Assembly (NCBI RefSeq): GCF_001610835.1
Contig: NZ_CP011270.1
Location: 3,552,001 to 3,616,000 of the forward strand
Source of the DNA: Planctomyces sp. SH-PL14
GTDB lineage: Bacteria; Planctomycetota; Planctomycetia; Planctomycetales; Planctomycetaceae
Direction: 5' to 3'
DNA: 64,000 bases
The notes under the pieces are model-generated. The model was not told where the DNA came from and did not search any database. It worked only from the letters and a program-made list of their open reading frames with translations. Positions 36,022-46,600 of the stretch are shown here, one piece after another. The first letter of the stretch is position 1. Each line of letters starts with the position of its first letter. A program made the position numbers and the translations under genes.

Positions 36022-36336
36022 CTGGGGTCCAGGGGGTACCCCTGGTGGGGGATGCAAGGGGGCAACGCCCCTTTGCCCGCCGGAGGCCTGGCCGTCGAGA
36101 GATGTCTGAAGGAGCCCGTGTCCAAGCGCGGACACCGTGCCGTATGCCCCCCCACCAACACGCTGGGATTCCAGGGCGAGCGGTGAGTTCTCGACGCCGG
36201 TTCCACAAAGCGGACGTCCGTTGCTCACCACGGTTCCTCAACGAAAATGCCTCCGGCGGCAAGGGGGCGTGGCCCCCTTGACCCCAGGCTGCCGTGGCAC
36301 GTTGGGTTTGACGCAGCACAGCTGTGCCGGCAACGG
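36022..36336 (-). repeat. Multi-hairpin intergenic element, copy 6 (near complete)
   Basis: Reverse orientation, starting about 30 bp after the stop of the coiled-coil gene. Both GC hairpins have short loops. Ends (right end CTGGGGTCCAGGGGG, left end TGCCGGCAACGG) are present with small changes. Confidence 0.9.
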
Positions 36337-36496
36337 CGCAACGCCCACCCGCGTCCACCATTCGATTGCTTTTCCTAGAACGGCGTGCGAGCCTGTCCGC
36401 CATCGGTCACTCGACCGATTTCCGGCAGTCGCTGGCCAGAGAGTCAAGGGTTAAGGCCAGCGGCCGGTGCGTTCGCTCCCGCACTGAGATCACGGC

Positions 36497-39400
36497 ATGG
36501 CCAAGTCGCGCAAGAAGTCGGCGAAGTCCGAAGGGAATCCGCAGGTCGCCATCGGCATCATCGGCGGCATCGCAGCCCTCGCCGCAGCAGCCTACTTTCT
36601 CGGGGGACAGGGCCAACCCGCCGCCCCCCCGCCCGCTCCCGTCCCCGTCGTGCAGACGGCCCCCCCGGACACCCTCTCCGAATTCCCCTCAACAATCCCG
36701 GGACGCGCGGCCGTCCCCCCCAGTCCGCTCACCGGGGCAAACGTCCCGGCCATGCGGCCCGCTCCGGCCGCGACGCCTCCGGGCGTCGCTCCGCCGTCCG
36801 GCGTGGCTTCGCCGGCGCGCGCGATGCCGGCCGCTCGCCCCGAGGCCCAGGTCGCCGCCAATGACGCCCCCGCGGAAGGGGCGGGCCGGATCCGGCCCAG
36901 GCAGCGGCCCACTCAGGCAGTTGAGGTCCAGGCCCAGGCCGGCATGGAGCAGGACCTCGACCGGGACCCCCGGTCGACCGCGCTGGCCGGCTACGCCGCC
37001 ACACTGAAGCTGACCGGCGTGGGCTACAACGCCGAGCGGAAGGGAGACTGGAACGTCGAGCCCGATCCGCTCCCCGCCGGCCTCCCGGAGAACAAGCAGG
37101 CCCAGAAGCTCAAAGCGAAGATCAATACGTTCCCCGCGAGCTGGGATGAGATGGGGGTCCTGTTCCCCGTCGTCCCCAGTCCGTTCGTCATCGTCGGCGG
37201 CAACTCGGGCCGGGACGCCTTCCGCGAGGTCTTCAACCTCGGAACCGCCAAGTCCTCGGGGCAGATCAAAGGACTGGATTTCCGCCCCGAGGTCCACGCC
37301 CTCAGCCCGGACGGCAAGTACTACGCGGCGGTCATCCAGGGGGAGCCGCTGTGGATCGACATCTGGGACATCCCCAAGAAGACGGCGCTCGAGCACCTGC
37401 CGGCAGTCCCGGAGGACTCGCTGCCAAAGCCCGCCGCCCCCCGCCGCCCCCCCCGCTCCTCCCGGGAACGACGCCATCAAGATCGGCCCTCAGCGGCCGG
37501 TCGCGCCCCCCCGCGTCCCCCAGGTCCAGGTGCCGGACGAACTCGAAGCCCGGATGCTCGCGTTCCCGCGGGCGGACCGGCTGCTCGTCGGCTCCAAGGT
37601 GCGGCTGCAGATGTGGTCGCTCCCCGACCGCCAGCCGGTCTCCGACATCGACCTCTTCGATCCGTTCGCCGTGGCCGCAAGGCACCGCGCCCGGTTCTCG
37701 TTCACCCGCGGCGAGTCCGTGACCCACATGGCGTTCAGCCCCGGCGGGCGGTACGGCGCGCTCCTCTACGAGGGAGACGAGATGCGGTATGAGCTGCAGA
37801 TCCTCGAGCTCGAGACGGGCAAGACCGCGGGAGCCTTCGAGCTCCAGAAGCGAAAGGACGATTTCTGGAGCAAGTCCACGTTCCATGGACTCTCGTTCTC
37901 CCCCGCCGGGACCGAGCTGGCGGCGCTGTTCGAGACCGACAAGGGGTGCCGGATCCTGATCTGGGACCTGAAGTCGGGGGAGATCGTCGACTGGATCCCG
38001 TTCGGGCTCGACCAGAAGCCCCGTTGGGGGACCCCCTACACGCCGATCCAGTGGTTCCCGGACGGACAGCGGCTCCTTGTCGACGGCACGCAGGTGATCG
38101 ACCGGAAGATCGACTCGTGGGTCTTCTCCGTCCCGGAGAGCCGCAGCCGCAGCCCCCATTCCCGCCGGATCGTCAACGGCGACACGCTCACCGTCGTCGA
38201 CGACAGCGCGGCGTTCAACGCCGGCCTCATCGGCTATCGGCTCGATCTCGACCTGTTCGACAAGGCGGCCGGCCTCGTGGCCGTGGGAGGGAGCGCTATC
38301 GACACCGTCCTTCCTCCGGTGACGAAGGTCGGAGACCAGAAGATCGTCGATCGCACGGAGCAGGTCGCCGTCCCCTGGAGCGTGGAGGCGGACCCCGGAC
38401 CGAAGCTGGCGGAGACCCTCAACGACGCGAGCGCCAAGGTCCCCGAAGTCAACGTCTTCACGGAGGTCCGCAACTCGCGGGTCGACGCCTCGCGGGTCTT
38501 CTTCGGCCTGTCGAGCGCGATGTCCGACGCCCGCAATCCGCCCCGCGTCGAGATCGTCGATCTCCTCAAGCGGAAGACCATGAAGCCGCTCACGCCGGGC
38601 TACCCGTTCAAGCTCCTCGCCTGCAGCCCCGCCGGCCGGCGGGTCGCCATCCGGCCGGCAGCCAGGAAGCCGACGGGCCGGGTCGAGATCTACGACGCCG
38701 AGACCGGGGCCCCGGTCTGCAGCTGGCGGCCGTATGACGAGGCGCGGGCCGAGGCGACGCGGAAGGATCTCCACAGCGCGATGTTCCTGGACGAGGACCA
38801 CGTCGGCACGCTCTCCGAGGAGGGACGGTTCGTCGTCTGGGAGATCCCGGCCTGCAAGCCGCTCTACTCGCGGGACCTCTCGATGATCCTCATGCCGACC
38901 GCCAGTCCCGGAGGCCGGTACCTGGCCTTCGTCTATGAGGACGCCGTCGAGCTCTGCGAGTCCCTGACGGGGACTCTCAAAGGGGAGTTCCTGACCGGCA
39001 ACCCGGCCGTCGGGATCAGCTTCCATCCGGACGGCAACAAGATGGCGGCGGTGCTGGAAGCGGTCGGCAACCGCTACATGGTCAGCGTCGACCTCGCCAC
39101 CGGGGCGCTCTCGCCGACGTACGTCATCCCGGGGCTCGTCAGCGATCAGACGACGAGCCGCGAGCGGGCCGCCGCCGCCCCGGGACCAAAGACGCCCGCG
39201 CAAGGCCCCGGGGCCGCGGTGAACCAGTACCCGGAGCAGGTGGCGCTCCAGTGGTGCGGGCCGAAGCGGGTCCTGATCGACCACGCGCAGCTCTTCGACT
39301 TCGAGTCGCGGCGCGTCGTCTGGACCTACACGAAGCGGCAGATGCTGGTCTGGCTCGACGCGGGGGACGGCCGGCTGTGGTACGCGACCTACCCCAGCTT

Positions 39401-40007
39401 CGAGTGGGCCAACCGCAAGCCGACTCTCGCCTCCCGGCTCTTTGCCCTCTCCCTCCCGCATGACGAGGCGGAAGAGGAGATCGCCCGCGGAGTCCAGACC
39501 CCCGTGCGGCTCGTGCTGAAGCCGGGCGGGAAGATCCGGCTGGGCTCCGGCGTGACCGGAAACGCCGCGGTCCGCGACCATGTCGTCAAGGAGTTTGCCC
39601 GGCTGCAGATCGTCGCCGCGGACGATGCCGACGTGACGCTCGACTTCGCCACCGCGAGCACCACGGGCCCGGCGGTCCGGTACATCGGAGGCGGGGGAGA
39701 GCAGACGCTGCAGATCCGGACCGTGACGCTGAAGGCGACGATCACGAGCGGCGGGGCGACCCACTGGGAGACGAGCTACAGCAGTTCAAACAACGCCGGG
39801 TTCATGGCCTTCTTCGATCCCAAGGTCGGCCTCCAGGCGACGCAGGACCGGCAGCTCGATCGGGGGGTCGCCAACATGCCGTACCGGTTCCGGGCGCCGG
39901 CCTATGTCATCCACCGCGACGATCAGAACGGATTCGGGACGACGGAGCTGACGGACCAGGGGGCAGTCTCCCGCGCGGGAGGGACCGGCATGACGGCGGT
40001 ACCGTGA
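36497..40007 (+). CDS. Membrane-anchored beta-propeller (WD40-like) protein, apparent +1 frameshift at a C8 run
   Basis: Two open frames join into one protein of about 1169 residues if one C is dropped from the C8 run at 37447-37454. Before it: a basic N-terminus (MAKSRKKSAKSEG), a single membrane helix (AIGIIGGIAALAAAAYFLGG) and a Pro-rich linker, then the first blades (LSPDGKYYAAVIQGEPLWID). After it, in the next frame: MAFSPGGRYGALLYEGDE, GLSFSPAGTELAALFET, LACSPAGRRVAIRPA, GISFHPDGNKMAAVLEA and further WD40-like blades, then a C-terminal domain with DVTLDFATASTTGP. The break lies in a Pro/Ala linker (PAAPPAPPGND restored). It may be a sequencing error, a real inactivating slip, or a switchable run; the downstream part is not a separate gene because it starts in the middle of a propeller. 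Confidence 0.75.
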
Positions 40008-40115
40008 GAGCCGCCGCCGAGTCGAAGGCTCAGCCTTGTTGGGTCGTCGTCTGAACAACAGAGATCAGGAGAGCAGTGAGAAGGCCGGCCTCCGGGGTGA
40101 TCGAACGGGCGTTCT

Positions 40116-40220
40116 GAACGCTGAAAGCGTTCAACACCCCAGCCTGGGGCAACGCCCCAGGAATGACGCCCCCAGCGGCCCCAAGCCCTGAAGGGGCGTC
40201 ACAACAACCGGCGCTGTTGC
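40116..40220. repeat. REP-like palindrome cluster
   Basis: Contains GAACGCtgaaaGCGTTC (40116-40132), CCTGGGGCaacGCCCCAGG (40143-40161) and a GACGCCCC/GGGGCGTC pair (40165-40172 with 40193-40200). It lies between the ends of two convergent genes. The style matches extragenic palindromes common in planctomycetes and related phyla. Confidence 0.7.
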
Positions 40221-40284
40221 GCCTCGTCCGGGCTGGCCGGTCAAACCCGCGGTCCACTTTCTCCGCGCTCGAGAAGCAGAAGGA

Positions 40285-40452
40285 TTTGAAACACAGAGGC
40301 GCAGAGGACACAGAGGTGTTTCGCGGGTGAGTGTTCAGACTTGCGGGAGAAGAAGGGAGCCACGGATCAACACAGATCAGATCCGCGAGGCGGACCTGAC
40401 TGACCATCCGCACCTTCTCTTCTCCGTGTCCTCTGCGCCTCTGTGTTTCAAA
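40285..40452. repeat. Inverted-repeat element with TTTGAAACACAGAGGCGC arms, copy 2
   Basis: Arms at 40285-40317 and 40419-40452, with the centre GGGAGCCACGGATCAACAC, as in the copy at 32628-32809. It ends 11 bp from the stop of the next minus-strand gene. Confidence 0.85.
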
Positions 40453-40462
40453 ATCCTGCCCC

Positions 40463-43123
40463 CTACGGCGACTTGCCGGTCGCCCCGCCCTTGGCCTGCC
40501 ACTCGCGGAGCGTCTGGAGGTTCTGCCGCGCCCCGTCGAGGCTCGGCTTGATCGCCAGGGCCCGCTCATAGTGCCCGATCGCCTCGTCCAGTTTCCCCCG
40601 CTGGGCCAGGAGATTGCCGAGACTGTTGTGCGCCTCCGCGTTCCGGGGATCGAGCTCGAGCGCCCGCCGGATGTGCTTCTCCGCCCGCCGCCGGTCGGAG
40701 GCTGTCAGGAGCATGCCGAGGTTGTTGTGCGCCTCGGAATGGACGTCGTCGATCTCGATCGCCTGGAGATACGCCCGCATCGCGTCGGCCGTGTTTCGAC
40801 CCCGCCGCAGCACGTTCCCCAGGTGGATCCAGGTCGGGGCGCTCCGGGGCTCCGCTTCGAGCGCCCGCCGGAAGGCCGCCTCGGCCGCCGGCAGGTCCCC
40901 GCGGCCGAGCGCCGCCAGTCCCTCGTCGACGTCCCGCTGCGCGCCGGAGTCTCCCCACAGCAGCCGGAAGTCCTGGGCCTTGAGGACCGACGCCAGGCTG
41001 CCGAAGTCGTCGGTCCAGCGGACGACCGGCGTGCGGGCGAGCGACGGAGCGTCCCGGAAGGCGGCATCCGCGAACGCCCCCTTCGCTGGCGACAGCAGCG
41101 CCCACAACGAATCGGTCTCCTGTACGAGGTCGGCCCGCGTCGCCACGAGCCGGGACTCGAGCCCCCACTCCTGCACCGCCGCGGCGACGACCGGCACCAG
41201 ATCGAGGTGCCGGTTCGAGACGTGGACCGCCAGGATGCCGTCCGGCGCGAGATGGTCGAGATAGAGGCCGAACGCCTCGCGGGTCAGCAGGTGGATCGGG
41301 ACGGCGTCGCCGGAGAAGGCGTCGACCGCCAGGATGTCGAACCGCCGGCTCGTCCCGCGGTCGCGTTCCCGTTCGAGCGCCAGCCGCGCGTCCCCCAGGA
41401 TGACCTCGGGCTCCGCGGGAGCGTCGGCGAGGAACGAGAACTCCTCGCGGGCGATCCGCACCACGTCCGGATCGAGTTCGTAGCAGGCGAACTCGTCCCC
41501 CGCCTTCGCGTAGGCGGCCAGCGTCCCGATCCCCAGGCCGACGACGCCGACCCGCCGCGGCCGGTCCGCGCGGTGCATCCGCATGGCGAGCCCCACGCCC
41601 GATCGCTCCCCGTAGTAGGCGGTCGGAACCCGCCGCTGGCCGGCGTCGAGCAGTTGCCGCCCGTGGACGATCCGGCCGTGCCGGAACTGGCGGGCTCCCT
41701 GGTCTTCGGCGACCCGCAGCACGCCGAAGAAATTCCGCACGGCGAGGACGGAGCCCTGCCGCTCGCGGGCCGCCGCCGTCCCCAGCCCGACCGCCAGGAG
41801 GACGAGAGCGGCCCAAGCCCCGCGCCGCTCCCAGGCCCCGGCGGCCGCGCTCGGGCCCCTTTCCGCGGGGAGGACCAGCACGAGTCCGAGCGCCGCCAGG
41901 AGGGCAACGTGGAGCTCATAGTAGGAGTCGAAGATCCGCGGCGCAACGAGGCTCACGAACGTCCCCCCCGCCGCTCCCGCGAGCGCGAGGACGAGGTAGA
42001 AGAGCGTGAGATGTCCGGCCGCCGGAACACGGCGGCTCAGCTCTCCGTGGCAGAGCATCGCGCCGCAGAAGAGCCCTCCGAAGAAGACGCACGCCTGCGG
42101 AAGGATGGGAACGTTCTCTCCCAGGAGGAGCGTCCCGGTCATGAGGAACGCCATGACCGCGAAGGCGGAGAGGTAGAGCCGCCGTGAGTACCACCGCCGG
42201 CTCTCGAAGCAGAGGATGAAGGAGAGGAGATAGAGCGAGAGCGGCACGAGCCACAGGAAGGGGACCGGCGCGATGTCGGCGCAGACCTGGTTCGTCGTCG
42301 CCAGCATCAGGACCGACGGGACCATCCCGAGCGCGAACCAGAGGGCCATCTCCCGCAGCCCCGGTGCGGGAGCGGCCGTTGCGGCAGGGGTAAGGGTCGA
42401 TTCCGCGGCGGGGAGCGCCGCCGGTGCCCGTCGCCAGGCCGCGACCGCGAGGCCCCCGCACAGGAGGGAGAACGCCGCGTAGCCTGCCGACCACAGGGCC
42501 GACTGCCGCGCGATCGGGAGGAACGGTTCGACGAGGAACGGGTAGCTCAGGAGCGCGAGGAGCGACCCGGCGTTCGAGACGGCGTAGAGGCGATAGGCCG
42601 AGGCTCCCTGTCCGAGCCGCGCGAACCACGCCTGGACGAGGGGTCCCGTCGTCGAGAGGACGAAGAACGGTCCGCCGACGCTCGCGAGGAGGATCCGCAC
42701 GACCTGCGTCCACGGCTCCTCGCTGCCGGTCGGCTTCCAGGCGGCGCCGGGGAGGATCGGCAGGAGCGCGAACCCGCCGGCCAGGAGCGCCAGATGCAGG
42801 AGGGCCTGTCCCGCGGGAGGGAGCCACCGCGTCACGAGGTGGGCGTAGGCGTATCCGGCGAGGAGCAGCCACTGGAAGACGAGCATCGCGGCGGTCCAGA
42901 CACCGGGGCTGCCGCCGAACCAGGGGAGCAGCACTTTGCCGATGAGGGGCTGGACCTGGAAGAGGAGGAGCGCGCTGAGAAACGCGGTCGCCGTGAAGGA
43001 GACCGCGAGCCACCCTGGCAGCGGCGCGGGGGCGGGGGCGATCGGAACCGGGGCCGATGAGGGGGCGCTCGGGAGGGGGGTGTCGACGGAAGCGGAGTCC
43101 GTCCGTTCGGGGGCCAAGACCAT
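40463..43123 (-). CDS. Polytopic membrane protein fused to spermidine-synthase-like domain and TPR repeats
   Basis: An 886-residue three-part protein. The N-terminal half (about 30-470) holds roughly a dozen membrane helices, e.g. AVSFTATAFLSALLLFQVQP, LLSYPFLVEPFLPIARQSAL and FALGMVPSVLMLATTNQVCA. The middle (about 480-740) is spermidine-synthase/SAM-methyltransferase-like: VGVVGLGIGTLAAYAKAGDE, CYELDPDVVRIAREEF, EVILGDARLALERE, and FDILAVDAFSGDAVPIHLLT. The C-terminus (about 750-886) is TPR repeats (WIHLGNVLRRGRNTADAM, AHNNLGMLLTASDRRRAEKH, AHNSLGNLLAQRGKLDEAI). This domain order is annotated in databases as fused MFS/spermidine synthase; polyamine synthesis has not been shown for this membrane type. 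I prefer ATG 43123 over a TTG 9 bp upstream. Confidence 0.85.
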   Translation of the reverse strand: MVLAPERTDSASVDTPLPSAPSSAPVPIAPAPAPLPGWLAVSFTATAFLSALLLFQVQPLIGKVLLPWFGGSPGVWTAAMLVFQWLLLAGYAYAHLVTRWLPPAGQALLHLALLAGGFALLPILPGAAWKPTGSEEPWTQVVRILLASVGGPFFVLSTTGPLVQAWFARLGQGASAYRLYAVSNAGSLLALLSYPFLVEPFLPIARQSALWSAGYAAFSLLCGGLAVAAWRRAPAALPAAESTLTPAATAAPAPGLREMALWFALGMVPSVLMLATTNQVCADIAPVPFLWLVPLSLYLLSFILCFESRRWYSRRLYLSAFAVMAFLMTGTLLLGENVPILPQACVFFGGLFCGAMLCHGELSRRVPAAGHLTLFYLVLALAGAAGGTFVSLVAPRIFDSYYELHVALLAALGLVLVLPAERGPSAAAGAWERRGAWAALVLLAVGLGTAAARERQGSVLAVRNFFGVLRVAEDQGARQFRHGRIVHGRQLLDAGQRRVPTAYYGERSGVGLAMRMHRADRPRRVGVVGLGIGTLAAYAKAGDEFACYELDPDVVRIAREEFSFLADAPAEPEVILGDARLALERERDRGTSRRFDILAVDAFSGDAVPIHLLTREAFGLYLDHLAPDGILAVHVSNRHLDLVPVVAAAVQEWGLESRLVATRADLVQETDSLWALLSPAKGAFADAAFRDAPSLARTPVVRWTDDFGSLASVLKAQDFRLLWGDSGAQRDVDEGLAALGRGDLPAAEAAFRRALEAEPRSAPTWIHLGNVLRRGRNTADAMRAYLQAIEIDDVHSEAHNNLGMLLTASDRRRAEKHIRRALELDPRNAEAHNSLGNLLAQRGKLDEAIGHYERALAIKPSLDGARQNLQTLREWQAKGGATGKSP

Positions 43124-43289
43124 CGCGGACAACCGCCTGTGCTACGCGCCTGGGGAGCGAAACGGGGCGAGATTGTCGAAGCGGGTCCGGGGAGAATCAA
43201 CGGCCGCTCGGCGGGGCGAAGCGTGCCGCGGCGTCATTTCATCGAAACTTCCCGGACCGTTCACAGAAGCGGGCGACACGCCTCAAACC

Positions 43290-43603
43290 ACGTCCTTGCC
43301 GGCACGACGTGATAGCTCAAACCCAACGTGCGACGGCGGTCTGGGGTCAAGGGGGCCACGCCCCCTTGCCGCCGGAGGCACTTCCATGAGGAACCGTGGG
43401 ACACAACGGACGTTCGCTTTGTGGGGCCGGCGCTGAGGACTCGCCGCTCGCCCTGCAACCGCAGCGGGTTGGTGAGGGGGCATACGGCACGGTGTCCGCG
43501 TTTGAACACGGTCTCCTTCAGACAGTTCCCGGCGAGACGGCCTCCGGCGGGCAAGAGGGGCGTTGCCCCTCTGCACTCCCCACCAGGGTGCCCCTGGACC
43601 CGG
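43290..43603 (+). repeat. Multi-hairpin intergenic element, copy 7 (near complete)
   Basis: Reference orientation; its right end is only 4 bp from the stop codon of the giant surface-protein gene. Both GC hairpins have short loops (cac and gtt types). Confidence 0.92.
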
Positions 43604-43607
43604 TGCC

Positions 43608-46600
43608 TTACATCAAACCCAGATTCCGCAGACGACGACCGACCCACGCCAGAAGCGTCTCCTTCTCCCCAGCCGGACGCAACGGAATCGAAGCCCCCGC
43701 CCCATCCTCAAACAGCTCCGCCTTCGGAGGCGGCGGAGGCACCGCCGGCGCCCCATCGAGATCCCCCATCCCCTGCGGACCACCCATCCCGGACTGGCTC
43801 GTCGGCGGACGGTCCTGCGTCGTCTCGCGTCCCGTGTCGGGGACGCCACCCTTGAGCGTGACGACCGTGATCGGAAGCGGACGCCCATCCCCCTCCTGAA
43901 CAAAGATCCGGAACGTCCCCGAGTCCAGCTCGCGATAGAGAGCCGGGAAGTCCGCCAGGAACTCCGCCGCCTGCTCGTCGCTGAACACGATCTGCCGGAT
44001 GTTCCCGTCCTGGTCCCGCAGCGGCTTCCCGTCGCGGCCCAGAAGCTGAGCCACGATCCGCCGACCGCCCAGGTTCACCAGCTCCTCCTGCGGCGGCGCC
44101 TGGTCCACCGAGGTCGTTCCGCCGTTCGTCACGTTCGTCGTCGTCAACTCCGCGTCGGCCACGATCTGCCGCGGCGTCTCCAGCTCCGGCACCTCGATCG
44201 AAAGGTCGTAGACGATCGTCGTCTGCAGACCGTCCCCGGGGACCGCGTTGACCGCCTCCTGCGTGTTCACGTCCACCTCCACGCCGGCCACCGTGAACGT
44301 GATGTTGGCGTCGTTCAGGACCGTCACCGTCACGGGGATCGGAGCGGCCGGGTTCCCCGCGTCGGGGTTGCCCGTATAGGTGTGGAAGAAGGACTCGTTC
44401 CCCGGGTTCACGCGGTTGTAGACGTCGACCGTCCCGTCCCCCCACACGATGATGATCGTGAAGGTCTGCTCGTCCGCCAGCGGATCGGCCTGATCGCGGC
44501 CGAAGTCGAAGTTGATCTCCGCCTCCCCCTGGGCCGTCACCTGGTAGGCGACAAAGTTGTCGAACCGCGGGATGACGTCGACCACCTGCCCCGTGCTGCT
44601 CGTCACGAGCGTGCCGGTGTCCATCGTGATCCCGTACGTCGTGCTCCCCGCCACGTCCCCCGTCCCCGCCGCGACCTGGATCATCCGGCCCAGCACCTCG
44701 GGGCCGGCGGCGGGAACCGAGTCCCGCACGAAGACGTCCCCCGTCGCCACGATGTCGACCATGGCATTCGGAGCGATGAGGCTCGCCGCCAGCTCGACAT
44801 CCCCCAGGATCCCGCCCGGCGTCGGATCGGGAGTCGCCGTGACCGTTGAGAGCCGGACGACGCCAAAGTTCCCTCCGGCGTAGGTCGCGTTCGAAACGAT
44901 CCCCGCGTTGACGAAGATCTTGCCGTTGTGGACGACCTCGATGTTGTTCGCCCCCGTGCTGCCGTTCGTCAGCCCCGCCACGGTCTGCGTCCCGAAGACG
45001 TTCGTGTACGAGACCGACGTGATGTTGAGCTGGCCGCCGCCCTGACTCGAGAGCAACAGGTCGCCGCTGTTCGTCCGCGCCGCGAGGTTCGTGACCACGA
45101 TCTCAAGCGGGTTCCCGTTCCCGATCCCCGTGTTGGCAGTCAGGGCCGTCGAGGCGGAGCGGATGTCGAGACCGCCGTTGACGTCGCTGTCGAAGATCTG
45201 CCCCAGCACGGCGTCGACCTTGACCAGGGTATCGGAGTCCATGAAGGCGATCCCGACATCCCCCAGGGCCGAGACCACGACGCGTCCGGCGGCGGCGTCG
45301 ATCACCGAGCCGTCGGTCATCAGGACCGACCCGCCGCGGGCCGTCACGCCGATGTCCTGCGAGCCGAAGTTCACGAGGTAGGAGCCGGCTGCCATCGTGA
45401 CGTTGGCGGCGGCGTCGACGAGCACCTGGCCGGTCGAGGAAGCAACCCCCGCCGATCCGGCGAGGTTCACCGATCCGGTCCGGGCGATGAGCGAGGCGTC
45501 CTGCGCCCCGGTCGTCGAAACGAGCGACCCAACCCCCAAGTCGACGTTCGTGAACCCGTCGAGGCTGATCCGGCCCCCCGTCGAGCCGATGAAGGTCGAC
45601 GCCCCGACCAGCACTCCGCCAGTCCGGGCCGTGACGGCGATCTCCTGCGTCCCGGTATTGGTGACCTGGACCCCGGTTCCGGTCACGACGTTCCCCGCGG
45701 CATCCAGGGCGACACGTCCCGTCCCGGCGCTCACGACCGTCGCGTTGCCCAGGCCGATCGACCCGCCGCGGGCGGTCACGAGAAGATCCTGCGAACCGGC
45801 CGTGGCAACCCGCGAAGAGTTCCCGATGTCCACACCGGCCGCGGAGTCAATCACAATCCGGCCGCCAGTCGAACTGATGAGCGACGACGATCCGACCGAG
45901 ATTCCGCCGGTCCGTGCGATCACGGCAATTTCCTGCGTCCCGGTGTTCGTGACCTGGACTCCGGTTCCGGCGACGACGTTCCCCGCCGCATCCAGGGCGA
46001 CGCGTCCCGTCCCCGCGCTCACGACCGTCGAGTTCCCGAGCCCGATCGATCCGCCGCGGGCTGTCACGAGAATGTCCTGCGAACCGGCCGTGGCAACCCG
46101 CGAAGAGCTCCCGATATCCACGCCGGCCGCCGCGTCGACCACAATCCGGCCGCCGGTCGAGCTGATCAGCGACGACGATCCGAACGACACTCCGCCGGTC
46201 TGGGCGGTCACGGCGATCTCCTGCGTCCCGGTATTGGTGACCTGGACGCTCGTCCCGGCCACGACGCTCCCCGCCGCCGTCAGAGCGACGCGTCCCGTCC
46301 CGGCGCTCACGACGGTCGAGTTCCCCAGCCCGATCGACCCGCCGCGGGCCGTCACGAGAATGTCCTGGGAGCCGGTGTTGGCGACCTGCACACCGGCGGC
46401 CAGGCCGACGCTCGTTGCCGCATCGACCACGATCCGTCCCGCGCCCGCCAGGATCGAGGCCCCCGTGCCGACCGCGATGTTGGCCGACTTCGAGGTGACG
46501 CTGATGGCCCCCCCCGCCGAAAGGATCTGGGCCAGCGAACCGATCGCGACCGTCGAGGCCGCCTCCACGTTGATGTTGCCGCCCGTCGACTGGAGCGTGC

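Noticed and set aside
37146-40007. The downstream part of the WD40 gene as an independent gene
   Set aside because: It would begin inside a propeller blade in the wrong frame; the frameshift explanation accounts for both parts.
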